Positions 36,258 through 44,879 of a stretch of DNA of 64,000 bases are shown here, one piece after another (positions within the stretch are counted from its first letter, which is position 1; each line of letters begins with the position of its first letter). This stretch comes from Paucisalibacillus globulus (GTDB lineage Bacteria; Bacillota; Bacilli; Bacillales; Amphibacillaceae): positions 179,736-243,735 of the forward strand of contig NZ_LT855390.1 in assembly GCF_900184735.1 (NCBI RefSeq), read 5' to 3'. A program made the position numbers and the translations under genes. The notes beneath the pieces were generated by a model. The model saw nothing but the letters and a program-made list of their open reading frames with translations. It was not told where the DNA came from and searched no databases.

Positions 36258-36425
36258 ATGTCAACATCTAGAATTTCTAAAATCACATATTCACAAGACC
36301 TTTCTGCAGAATCAATTATTTGGGTACAAAAGCTTGTTACAAAATTACTAATAAATGAGTTAGACATTGATTACAGTGTTAAAGCGAAACTTCTTCACTC
36401 TGCAGATAAAAGGTTTAGATACTAA
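36258..36425 (+). CDS. Small protein upstream of recombinase pair (3)
   Basis: A 55-aa ORF with GGAGGAGACGGTTAT before the ATG. Begins MSTSRISKITYSQDLSAESI and is helical (VQKLVTKLLINELD). It ends 14 nt before recombinase 2. No family recognised. Confidence 0.6.
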   Translation: MSTSRISKITYSQDLSAESIIWVQKLVTKLLINELDIDYSVKAKLLHSADKRFRY

Positions 36426-36439
36426 GGAGGTAATTATTA

Positions 36440-37819
36440 TTGAGGAAAAAGCTAGTTGTCGTTTATTCACGGGTTAGCTCTAGTTCGCAAAATCTTCGCG
36501 AACAACTTGATGCTGCCAACAACTTCTTAAAGCTGAGAAATATTAATAAAGATGAGGTACTGTACCTGAAAGATTTTAACGTATCTGCAACAAAGAATGA
36601 TGCAAGTAATCGTCCGGCTTATAAGAGGTTATTAGGGTTAGTAAGTGAAGATAAAGTAGATACAATTATTATTTATTCTCGTGATAGAGGAACTCGGGAT
36701 TTTTTTGAAGCCTCTGAGTTTATTGAACTTGTAAACCAGCATGGGGTTGAGGTAGTTTATACTGCTACAGATGAGATTCCTTACAATAAAAACTCATCAA
36801 TTGAAAGCTTTTACGGGATATTCAGTCAACAGGAAGGTAAAAACATCAAAAGGCGAACGACTGATGCCACAAAAAGGTATCCGGGGCAAGTGATTGGTTA
36901 CGAACGTATTAAAAGAGAGATGGAAGATGGCAGTAAGAAAGTATTCTTTTTAATGGATAATGATCGCAGTAAAACAATAAAATCACTATTTAAAGAATTT
37001 AGCCAGGTTAGTACTAAGGAAGATTTTGTGAATGTGCTAATTAAGTATGGAAAAAGGCTCAATAGTCATTCAACTGTAATTAAAATATTACAACGGCCAT
37101 TTTATACTGCTCACTGCATAACCGATTTTGGTTACGATGAATTAACTCATGTAGAGGCTATTATTCCACTGGAATTATTTGAAGATGTTCAAGATACCCT
37201 AAACAAATTCATAGAAGAATATGAAGAAAAGGTATCTCGAGCAAAAGAAAATATACTACTTAATCCAATATGCGGGCAATGCAATAAAGAAATGAAATTT
37301 AAAAAGGCACTTGATAAACCATCTTACTTTGTTTGCAGTTCCAAACATAAAAAAGTAGTAATCGAACTGGATGAAGTTAATAAAGTCATTGAAGAAACAG
37401 TTATTAAGGAAACGCAGCAATATACTCTGACCGTTTATAAGCCTATATTTCAATCACATCTAAAAGGTGTATTAGATAATCTGGTTCATAGTAAGCAACA
37501 TAAGGAACACTTACTTAAAAAATCAATGTTAACGTTAGCTAGTGGTAATATAGTCAGCAATGATCAACTAAAGAAATCACAAATGAAAATCCAAGAAATA
37601 CAGGATCAAATTGATGTAATTGATAGAGAGATTATTCATGTAAACTCACTGAAGAATGAAGTGAAGACTATTTCTAATATTGTTGAGCCAGCTATAGAGA
37701 GACTTACAGAATCTGACTTAGAAACATTGATTGAACTGTTGGTTAAAGATATTAAAATTTTTCAAGATTACTTAGAAATCAATATGTATTCTCTTGTGTT
37801 TGAGAAAGGAGTTAGTTAA
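36440..37819 (+). CDS. Large serine recombinase 2
   Basis: A 459-aa serine recombinase: resolvase domain with the catalytic Ser in VVYSRVSSSSQNLREQL and IIIYSRDRGTRD (active-site Arg), a short recombinase domain (GQVIGYERIKRE ... STVIKILQRPFYTA), a zinc ribbon (CGQCNKEMKF ... YFVCSSK) and a coiled coil. It starts at a TTG with AAGGAGG ten bases upstream. One base separates its stop from recombinase 3, so the two are made together, reminiscent of the paired ccrA/ccrB of staphylococci in size and order; homology to Ccr cannot be judged by eye. Confidence 0.85.
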   Translation: MRKKLVVVYSRVSSSSQNLREQLDAANNFLKLRNINKDEVLYLKDFNVSATKNDASNRPAYKRLLGLVSEDKVDTIIIYSRDRGTRDFFEASEFIELVNQHGVEVVYTATDEIPYNKNSSIESFYGIFSQQEGKNIKRRTTDATKRYPGQVIGYERIKREMEDGSKKVFFLMDNDRSKTIKSLFKEFSQVSTKEDFVNVLIKYGKRLNSHSTVIKILQRPFYTAHCITDFGYDELTHVEAIIPLELFEDVQDTLNKFIEEYEEKVSRAKENILLNPICGQCNKEMKFKKALDKPSYFVCSSKHKKVVIELDEVNKVIEETVIKETQQYTLTVYKPIFQSHLKGVLDNLVHSKQHKEHLLKKSMLTLASGNIVSNDQLKKSQMKIQEIQDQIDVIDREIIHVNSLKNEVKTISNIVEPAIERLTESDLETLIELLVKDIKIFQDYLEINMYSLVFEKGVS

Positions 37820-37820
37820 T

Positions 37821-39362
37821 TTGAAAAACAATTTAAGAGGGGTGGGTTACCTCCGCATCTCAGATAACAAACAAATAGGTAACCATTCAGAAGAGATTCA
37901 AAAGAAAATGATTAGTGAGAGAGCTAAGCAAGAAGGATATACAATCGAAAAGTGGAGGTTTGATAAGGGGGAAAGTGCTTTTCGGAAAAATGCATCGAAA
38001 CGGGAAAATATGAGATTATTACTTAGCGATGCCAAAGAATTTGATGGTATTTTCTTCTACGATGAGTCTCGGCTAACTCGTAAAATCTATGACTTTTATC
38101 GAGAAATTTATTGCCCTATTAAGGAACAGTATCCCAATGTTAAATTTTACAGCACTGAGTCTGCAGGTGAATGGAATCCAAATGATCCTTTAGTTCAGGC
38201 TAAATTTGTCTTTGCTGCTGAAGAATCAAATATTAAATCAAAGCGAGCAAAAGATGCACAACTAAGTCTTCTAACAAATGAAGGTGGTAAACCCTTGCGC
38301 CCAGGAGCGCGTACCCCTGTTGGGTATGAATTAATAGAAGGGGTATTAAAACCTAGTATTGAAGCGCCTATTGTTACAATGATCTTTGACAGTGCTTCAT
38401 GGGGACACTCGAATGAAACAATTGCTGATTTTCTAAATGCAAATCAAGTAAAGACAAAGTATATTAGCAAGTGGCACAGCAGTACGATTGATTATATTCT
38501 GAAAAACCACACATATGCAGGTCACCTTAGTTGGGACGTTAAGCAAGCACAGTCCACTCAAACTAAAAATGACAGTGTAGAACTAGAACTTTTTAAAAAT
38601 GTGCATGAAGCTATTATTTCTCCTGTGATGTTTTCAATTGTTACACAAGTAAAAAGTTATAAGAAGAAATATGGCAAGCTAAATACTCCTTTTTTTATTC
38701 GAAATCTTTTGTATTGCAGCAATTGTAACTTACCGTTCGAGACAAAAGACAATTCACCTAAGGGAAAAAGCGGGAAATATTTAGTTTATAGGTGCAAAAA
38801 TTGCAAGGTAATAATCCACATAGATAACATTCATAAAGAAGTATTGGCAGACTTATCTAAAAAGTGGACATCGAATATGCATCAATTAATTGAAGAAAGT
38901 AAATCTGCATTATCAGGTTGGCTTCAAACGTTAAAAGAGTGCAAGAAATTAATCGAACAAACTGAAGAGAAAATTCTTTTTAATGAGCGTATGCTGACCC
39001 AACAAGAAGCAAAGGAAGATATTCTTTTAATTATAAATAATTCTAAAAAAATTATAAGTGATGAAAAGAATAAGCTGAATCATGCTATTGATAAAATCAA
39101 CTTACTTAACAATGATATTGCATTGTATGAGGTGTATTCACATTTTAAAAATGCTGATATTAACTCATTGTTCAATAGCGAAAAGCGAACTTTGTGTCTT
39201 ACATTCATCGAGCAGGTCAAGTTAAGAATTAATAGCGATAATGATTTTACACTTTCAATAAAGTATAGGCTTAATCCATTTGTTGAAATTGAAAATGATA
39301 CTGTACAGATAACCGAAGAACTGTTGAAGCAACTGCCTGTTAAACCGAAAGGCACAAAATAG
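37821..39362 (+). CDS. Large serine recombinase 3
   Basis: A 513-aa serine recombinase. Resolvase domain with the catalytic Ser in GVGYLRISDNKQ and the FYDESRLTRKIYDF block; recombinase domain (PGARTPVGYELIEG, then STIDYILKNHTYAGHL); zinc ribbon CSNCNLPFE ... YRCKNCK; long coiled coil to the end. The TTG at 37821 is preferred (AAAGGAG nine bases before it) over a start at 37794 inside the previous gene. It partners recombinase 2. Confidence 0.85.
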   Translation: MKNNLRGVGYLRISDNKQIGNHSEEIQKKMISERAKQEGYTIEKWRFDKGESAFRKNASKRENMRLLLSDAKEFDGIFFYDESRLTRKIYDFYREIYCPIKEQYPNVKFYSTESAGEWNPNDPLVQAKFVFAAEESNIKSKRAKDAQLSLLTNEGGKPLRPGARTPVGYELIEGVLKPSIEAPIVTMIFDSASWGHSNETIADFLNANQVKTKYISKWHSSTIDYILKNHTYAGHLSWDVKQAQSTQTKNDSVELELFKNVHEAIISPVMFSIVTQVKSYKKKYGKLNTPFFIRNLLYCSNCNLPFETKDNSPKGKSGKYLVYRCKNCKVIIHIDNIHKEVLADLSKKWTSNMHQLIEESKSALSGWLQTLKECKKLIEQTEEKILFNERMLTQQEAKEDILLIINNSKKIISDEKNKLNHAIDKINLLNNDIALYEVYSHFKNADINSLFNSEKRTLCLTFIEQVKLRINSDNDFTLSIKYRLNPFVEIENDTVQITEELLKQLPVKPKGTK

Positions 39363-39634
39363 AAGCCTTAAATAAAAATGTACTGTCTCAAAAATCCCTT
39401 GATATCAATAGTCTTTTGGGATGGTACTTCGGTTTCATACACACAAAAGGATACTTTTGTGGTTAAAAAATCGAATCTCTTATTTATGTTATGGTCAAAA
39501 AACCGAAAGTTTAAACCATAAATTTAAATTAATTTTGCCCCAATTTAAAGGATGGCATAATTAACTTTAGGGGCATTTAGATAAGCTAAGTTAGTCGGAC
39601 TTTCTTTAGCAATTAATTTATAATGAAGCGGAAG

Positions 39635-39692
39635 CACCGCTAACAATAATTTGAAGAACTATTTCTTCAGATATTGTTAGTGGTGTTTTTTT
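39635..39692 (+). terminator. Leader terminator/attenuator before recombinase 4
   Basis: CACCGCTAACAATA pairs with TATTGTTAGTGGTG around an inner GAAGAA/TTCTTC stem, followed by TTTTTTT. It lies 43 nt before the small ORF at 39735, the same layout as at 35791. It could also end the previous operon. Elsewhere in 39363-39734 a CACAAAAG/CTTTTGTG stem lies near 39439. Confidence 0.7.
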
Positions 39693-39734
39693 ATCTGAAT
39701 AAAAAATAATGAATTATTAGATAGAGGTGTAGCA

Positions 39735-39920
39735 ATGAAAAATAACAATCAACTTGATTACACTAAACATTATGAATCAGTCTTGGCTACAAAAGACGAT
39801 ATGGAGAAGATCAAAGCCTCCGATTTCTTACATTACTTTTCGGAATTAATAATTAAGTATTCGAATCAGATTGAAAATAAAATGAAAAACAGAAATGAGG
39901 GGACATATAATGGGGTCTAA
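39735..39920 (+). CDS. Small protein preceding recombinase 4
   Basis: A 61-aa helical, charged protein: MKNNNQLDYTKHYESVLATK then DFLHYFSELIIKYSNQIEN. GAGGTG precedes the ATG. Its end overlaps the start of recombinase 4 by 11 nt, so the two are coupled. It has the same position as the small ORFs before recombinase 2 but no clear sequence likeness. No family recognised. Confidence 0.6.
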   Translation: MKNNNQLDYTKHYESVLATKDDMEKIKASDFLHYFSELIIKYSNQIENKMKNRNEGTYNGV

Positions 39921-41397
39921 AAGGGCTTTAGGTTATAGGCGAAGAAGTCCAAGACCTGATCGAGATTTAGAGAACACGTCCTTAGAGAAGCAAGAAGAAG
40001 AAATTATTAAGTACTGCAAATCGAATAATATTGAACTTGTAGATATTTACACTGATGATCTTAAGTCAGGTGCATCGTTTCATGGTAGGGACGGATTTAA
40101 GAAAATGTATCACCGAGCTTTAAAAAAAGAAGAGGAAATAGACTATATTATAGTTTTCAAGCAAGACCGTTTATCTCGAAATACTTTAGATACATTGTAT
40201 GTGATGGAGCGTTTGAACTCACTGGATAAACACCTTATATCTATAGCTGACAGCATCAACACTGAAGATCCTAAAGCTAAAATCTTTGTTCACATTATGT
40301 CATTATTTGCTGAGTTGGAAAGGGAATTCATTTCATTCAGGACAACCTCAGGTATGGAGAAAAGAGCAAAGGATGGAGATTTTTTAGGTGGAAAGGTAAC
40401 TGGGTATGAAAGTAAAAATAAAGAATTGGTAATAAACCCATATGAAGCTAAAGTCGTGAAATATATTTATGAAAAATATGCATTGGAAAGGTGGGGCTAT
40501 AGGAAGATTGCGTCTAGCCTAAATACGCAAGGAATTAAGACTAAAAAAGGAAATGAGTGGACAATTAATGCTGTTAAAACCATTTTAGAAAATGAAATTT
40601 ATATTGGGAATAGTAAATGGAAAGGGAAGGTTAGTAAAGGAAAGCATACACCAATCATTGAAAAGTCATTGTGGGATGAAAAGGAAAAGGTTATGAAAGT
40701 AAGAAGTTATATTCCAGAAAAAGTATATCCGGGATCTTACCCGCTTTCTGGTTTACTCAAATGCCCACAATGTGGAACTTCTATGGTGCAAGGGAACAGT
40801 AGTAAAAAATATAGATACTACCAATGCAATAAAAATAAAAGCAGTGGTAGTAGTGCATGCTCTTCCAATCTTATTAAAAAGGAGTATGCTGAAGAATATG
40901 TACTACAGGATTTCTTACACCGTCTTAAGGGTAAAGTTTCTCCAATAGCAATTTATTCTACTACACAGTCCATATTAGGGTATGAGTTAAATCCTTTAGA
41001 GAAAGAAGCTAGCAATCTCAAAAAACAGATAGAGAGGCTAGAAAAAGAGATGCTAAACGTAATAGATTTATCTAGTGATTTGACTCTTAATTTAGATCCT
41101 GAAATGCTAAAGGCTCATTTAACTTCAAAGCAAGAAGCTATTAATAAGAAGAAGTCTATTCTTGCTGAGATTATAAAGCAAATAGAGTTGAAACATAATG
41201 AATCAATTATGGATATTATCGATTTTTCTATTAAACATTTTGAAGAGTTTTATCATACGCTATCTGACGATGAAAAGAAGACTTTTTTTCACTCTGTGAT
41301 TAGAGAAATTCATGTAACTAAAGGTAGTAGTACAAGAAATCGTCGCATAAAAGATGTTATTTATTATTTTGACTTTGAAGACTTAAACAAATTGTAA
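39910..41397 (+). CDS. Large serine recombinase 4
   Basis: A 495-aa serine recombinase: the catalytic Ser in ALGYRRRSPRPDRD, VFKQDRLSRNTLDTLYVME, SLFAELEREFISFRT; recombinase domain (KVTGYESKNKELVINPYEAKVV ... GYRKIASSLNTQGI), zinc ribbon (LKCPQCGTSMV ... YYQCNKNK), coiled coil and a conserved end FFHSVIREIHV. The ATG at 39910 has GAGGGG before it. Complete and probably active. It is closest in style to phage/CcrC-type integrases and to recombinase 1. Confidence 0.87.
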   Translation: MGSKRALGYRRRSPRPDRDLENTSLEKQEEEIIKYCKSNNIELVDIYTDDLKSGASFHGRDGFKKMYHRALKKEEEIDYIIVFKQDRLSRNTLDTLYVMERLNSLDKHLISIADSINTEDPKAKIFVHIMSLFAELEREFISFRTTSGMEKRAKDGDFLGGKVTGYESKNKELVINPYEAKVVKYIYEKYALERWGYRKIASSLNTQGIKTKKGNEWTINAVKTILENEIYIGNSKWKGKVSKGKHTPIIEKSLWDEKEKVMKVRSYIPEKVYPGSYPLSGLLKCPQCGTSMVQGNSSKKYRYYQCNKNKSSGSSACSSNLIKKEYAEEYVLQDFLHRLKGKVSPIAIYSTTQSILGYELNPLEKEASNLKKQIERLEKEMLNVIDLSSDLTLNLDPEMLKAHLTSKQEAINKKKSILAEIIKQIELKHNESIMDIIDFSIKHFEEFYHTLSDDEKKTFFHSVIREIHVTKGSSTRNRRIKDVIYYFDFEDLNKL

Positions 41398-41571
41398 AGG
41401 GCAGTAATTATTGAGTCCTCTTCCACTATAAGATTATGATAAAGCTAATACACGTTATCATGTAAGAATGTTGGTATACTGTCTATTGTAAATAATGATA
41501 TCTTCAGTGACTTCAGAAACGTAAAAAATTCAGGAAGCTTATCGTGATGTTTAACTTTTCATAATCTGAGA

Positions 41572-41612
41572 CAAGAGGCTACTCCCACATACGGGAATAG
41601 CCTCTTGCTTTT
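41572..41612 (+). terminator. Rho-independent terminator after recombinase 4
   Basis: CAAGAGGCTA and TCCC pair with GGGA and TAGCCTCTTG, followed by CTTTTTGGGTTTT. The remainder of 41398-41814 is AT-rich upstream sequence of hsdM without a clear motif. Confidence 0.9.
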
Positions 41613-41814
41613 TGGGTTTTATGAAAGTTTTAATTGTTTAGTTTATTAGTCATATGAGATGAATTTGATATAAACAACTTCTGTAAATATAGCAATGAAT
41701 ATTCTTGAGAAGTTACTAGTTATTACTAATAAACTATTCCCCGAATTGTGTATCTAATATGATAAAATTAATATAGGTAAATAGTTTCAGTAGTTAAGAA
41801 AGGGAAGGATTATA

Positions 41815-43599
41815 ATGACAGAAAATCAACGTAATGCACAAACAACGATTAATGTACAAAAACAAGCTAATTTAATTTGGAACGTAGCTGATATATTAAG
41901 AGGGTTATACAAACCACATGAATATGGAAAAGTTATTTTACCTATGACAGTAATTAAGCGTCTACACGACACATTATTACCAACACGAGAAAAGGTTTTA
42001 AAAGCGTCAGAACAACATAAAGACATGAATGAGGCTTTTAGACATCGATTTTTAACGCAGGCTTCGGGTTATTCATTTTACAATACGAGTGTATATACAT
42101 TCGATACATTATTAGCAGATCCAGCAAATATTGAGACAAATTTCCGAGCTTATTTAAATAGCTTCTCAGATAATATGCTAGACATTTTAGAGAGCTTTAA
42201 ATTTGATGTTGAAATATCAACATTGGCTAATAATGATGCACTATTTCATGTTATTCAAGAATTTAATAAAAAAGAATCTTATCTAGGTCCAGATAAAGTA
42301 ACGAGTACAGATATGGGATATATTTTTGAGGAATTGGTTCGTAAGTTTTCAGAGAGTTATAACGAAGAAGCCGGAGAACATTTCACAAGTCGAGATATTA
42401 TTTATTTAATGACAGATTTACTATTAATTGAAGATAGAGACACGTTAACAGGAGAAGATGTAGTAAAAACGGTGTACGACCAAACAATGGGTACTTCGCA
42501 AATGTTATCAGCAATGCAAGAACGTATTCAGGATTTTAACGAAAATGCAGAAGTAAGAACATATGGACAAGAATTAAATCCTGAAACATATGCAATTGCA
42601 AAAGCAGATACCATGATTCGGGGTGGAAACCCAGATAATATGGCATTGGGAAGTACACTATCAAATGATCAATTTGAAGGATATGAATTTGATTATTGTA
42701 TTTCCAATCCCCCGTTTGGAAGTGACTGGAAAAGGGATCAAAAGGCTGTAAAAGATGAACATGCATTAGGAGAAAACGGACGTTTCGGTGTTGGACTTCC
42801 GAAAATAAGTGATGGCCAATTACTCTTTCAATTAAATGGCATTTCAAAATTGAAAGAGACAGGGAGAATGGCAATTATCCATAATGGTTCTGCACTATTT
42901 TCAGGTAATGCTGGTGGTGGAGAGAGCAGTATTCGGCAATACGTCATTGAAAACGATTGGTTGGAAGCAATTGTACAATTACCGAATGACTTATTTTATA
43001 ACACAGGAATTTCGACATATATTTGGGTCATTACAAAAGACAAGTCACCTGAACGGGAAGGAAAAGTACAACTGATTGACGCTTCAAAAATGTTTGAAAA
43101 ACGAAGGAAAAACATTGGTGAAAAGCGGGTTGACATTTCAGAGGAATGTAGAAATATGATTGTACAAGCATATGGTGAATTTGAAAATAAAGAATATAGA
43201 TTAGGTGAAAAAATAGTAGAATCTAAGATCTTTGATAATGAAGATTTCGGCTATACACGTGTTACTGTTGAAAGCCCACAACGTGATGAAGATGGAAATA
43301 TCATCTTGAAGAAAAATAAACCGGTAGCAGATACTAAATTACGTGATACAGAAGACATTCCATTAAAAGAGGATATAGATGCTTACTTTGAACGTGAAGT
43401 ACTACCGTTTAATACAGATGCATGGATGGATCGAAAGAAGGATAAAGTTGGTTATGAAATACCGTTTACACGTTTGTTCTATAAATATACTCCACCAGAA
43501 CCTTCAGAAGTAATTGCAGAACGAATAAGAAAGCTAGAGGAATCTATTGTTGCAAACTTCCAAGCGTTATCAGGTAAGGATGTGAGTAATGTTGAGTAA
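41815..43599 (+). CDS. hsdM: Type I restriction-modification system, methyltransferase subunit
   Basis: A 594-aa HsdM. N-terminal HsdM helical domain (NLIWNVADILRGLYKPHEYG), then an N6-adenine methylase: SAM motif region TMGTSQMLSAM and GQELNPETYAIAKADTMIRG, catalytic motif IV NPPFGSDW near residue 299, and C-terminal KPVADTKLRDTEDIPL. The typical GxGxF motif I is altered, with TMGTSQM in its place. It methylates host DNA together with HsdS. First of three overlapping genes; GGGAAGGA precedes the ATG. Confidence 0.93.
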   Translation: MTENQRNAQTTINVQKQANLIWNVADILRGLYKPHEYGKVILPMTVIKRLHDTLLPTREKVLKASEQHKDMNEAFRHRFLTQASGYSFYNTSVYTFDTLLADPANIETNFRAYLNSFSDNMLDILESFKFDVEISTLANNDALFHVIQEFNKKESYLGPDKVTSTDMGYIFEELVRKFSESYNEEAGEHFTSRDIIYLMTDLLLIEDRDTLTGEDVVKTVYDQTMGTSQMLSAMQERIQDFNENAEVRTYGQELNPETYAIAKADTMIRGGNPDNMALGSTLSNDQFEGYEFDYCISNPPFGSDWKRDQKAVKDEHALGENGRFGVGLPKISDGQLLFQLNGISKLKETGRMAIIHNGSALFSGNAGGGESSIRQYVIENDWLEAIVQLPNDLFYNTGISTYIWVITKDKSPEREGKVQLIDASKMFEKRRKNIGEKRVDISEECRNMIVQAYGEFENKEYRLGEKIVESKIFDNEDFGYTRVTVESPQRDEDGNIILKKNKPVADTKLRDTEDIPLKEDIDAYFEREVLPFNTDAWMDRKKDKVGYEIPFTRLFYKYTPPEPSEVIAERIRKLEESIVANFQALSGKDVSNVE

Positions 43600-44866
43600 G
43601 GAAATGAAAGATTCAGGTGTTGAGTGGATTGGGAAGATACCAATGGATTGGGATACAAGAAGGTTAAAGGTAGCATTATATAGGGTTAAAGAGATTGTTG
43701 ATAGATATAATGGAGAGAACATTCTTTCTTTAACTATGAATGGTGTAGTTGTAAGAGATTTAGTCAATCCAAAAGGAAAAATGCCTACAACTTTTGATGG
43801 GTATCAGAAAATTAGTAAAGGAAACATTATCACATGCCTATTTGATATAGATGTAACACCTCGATGTGTTGGAATAGCATATGATGATGGACTTACCAGC
43901 CCAGCATATACACAATACCAGATTTATAAAAAATTCGATGTCAACTTTATATATTATTACTTATTAATGTTAGATAACGATAAAATAATTGTTCCAATTA
44001 CAAAAAGCTTGAGAAACACTATAAAAAGCGAAGATTTTCTTGATTTGAAATTCAGCTTCCCGACTAAAGAAAGACAAATCAGGATATCGAAATTCTTAGC
44101 TGATAGTATAAAAAAAATTAATACTATTCTTTCTGAAAGTCAACAGTCGATTGATGAACTAAAAAAATATAAGCAATCTATTATTACAAAAGCTGTAACA
44201 AAAGGGTTAGACGAAAATGTTGAAATGAAAGATAGTGGGATTGAATTTATAGGTTATATTCCTCATAATTGGACTCTTAATAGATTGAAACAAATTCTAA
44301 AAACGCAATTATTATATGGAGCTAACGAGTCTGGTATTTATTATAATGATGATTTACCAAGGTATATAAGAATTACTGATATTTTAGATAATAATATTCT
44401 ATCATCAGAAAACAAGTTATCCTTAACTAGAGAAAAAGCAGAACCATATCTATTAGCTGAAGGAGATATACTTTTTGCTAGGAGCGGAGCGAGTGTAGGA
44501 AAAACCTTTTTGGTAGGAAAAGATAATGTAGGAGATACATTTGCAGGATATTTAATTAAAGCCCAGCTTAAAAGCAGTATAATTCCAAAGTTTATTTACT
44601 ACTATACTCTATCTGGTTCATTTGAGAATTGGAAAAATTCAATAACAATTCAGGCAACTATACAAAATATTGGTGCAGAGAAATATAGAAACCTTCCTAT
44701 ACCAATACCTACAAAAAAGATTCAACAAGAAATAGTCTCATATTTAGACATCCAAACCAAGAAAGTAGATAATTTGATTCAAAATAAGAAAACAATCATT
44801 AATGAACTTGAAAAATATAAAAAATCTCTCATCTACGAATATGTTACCGGAAAAAAAGAAGTTTGA
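43589..44866 (+). CDS. hsdS: Type I restriction-modification system, specificity subunit
   Basis: A 425-aa HsdS with two target-recognition domains that set the DNA sequence recognised. The two halves start with similar blocks, KDSGVEWIGKIPMDWDTRRLK (about residue 6) and KDSGIEFIGYIPHNWTLNRLK (about 213). Each ends in a coiled-coil spacer (SIDELKKYKQSIITKAVTKG; NELEKYKKSLIYEYVTGK). It overlaps hsdM by 11 nt. Full length. Confidence 0.93.
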   Translation: MLSKEMKDSGVEWIGKIPMDWDTRRLKVALYRVKEIVDRYNGENILSLTMNGVVVRDLVNPKGKMPTTFDGYQKISKGNIITCLFDIDVTPRCVGIAYDDGLTSPAYTQYQIYKKFDVNFIYYYLLMLDNDKIIVPITKSLRNTIKSEDFLDLKFSFPTKERQIRISKFLADSIKKINTILSESQQSIDELKKYKQSIITKAVTKGLDENVEMKDSGIEFIGYIPHNWTLNRLKQILKTQLLYGANESGIYYNDDLPRYIRITDILDNNILSSENKLSLTREKAEPYLLAEGDILFARSGASVGKTFLVGKDNVGDTFAGYLIKAQLKSSIIPKFIYYYTLSGSFENWKNSITIQATIQNIGAEKYRNLPIPIPTKKIQQEIVSYLDIQTKKVDNLIQNKKTIINELEKYKKSLIYEYVTGKKEV

Positions 44867-44879
44867 GGGGGCTTGGAAT

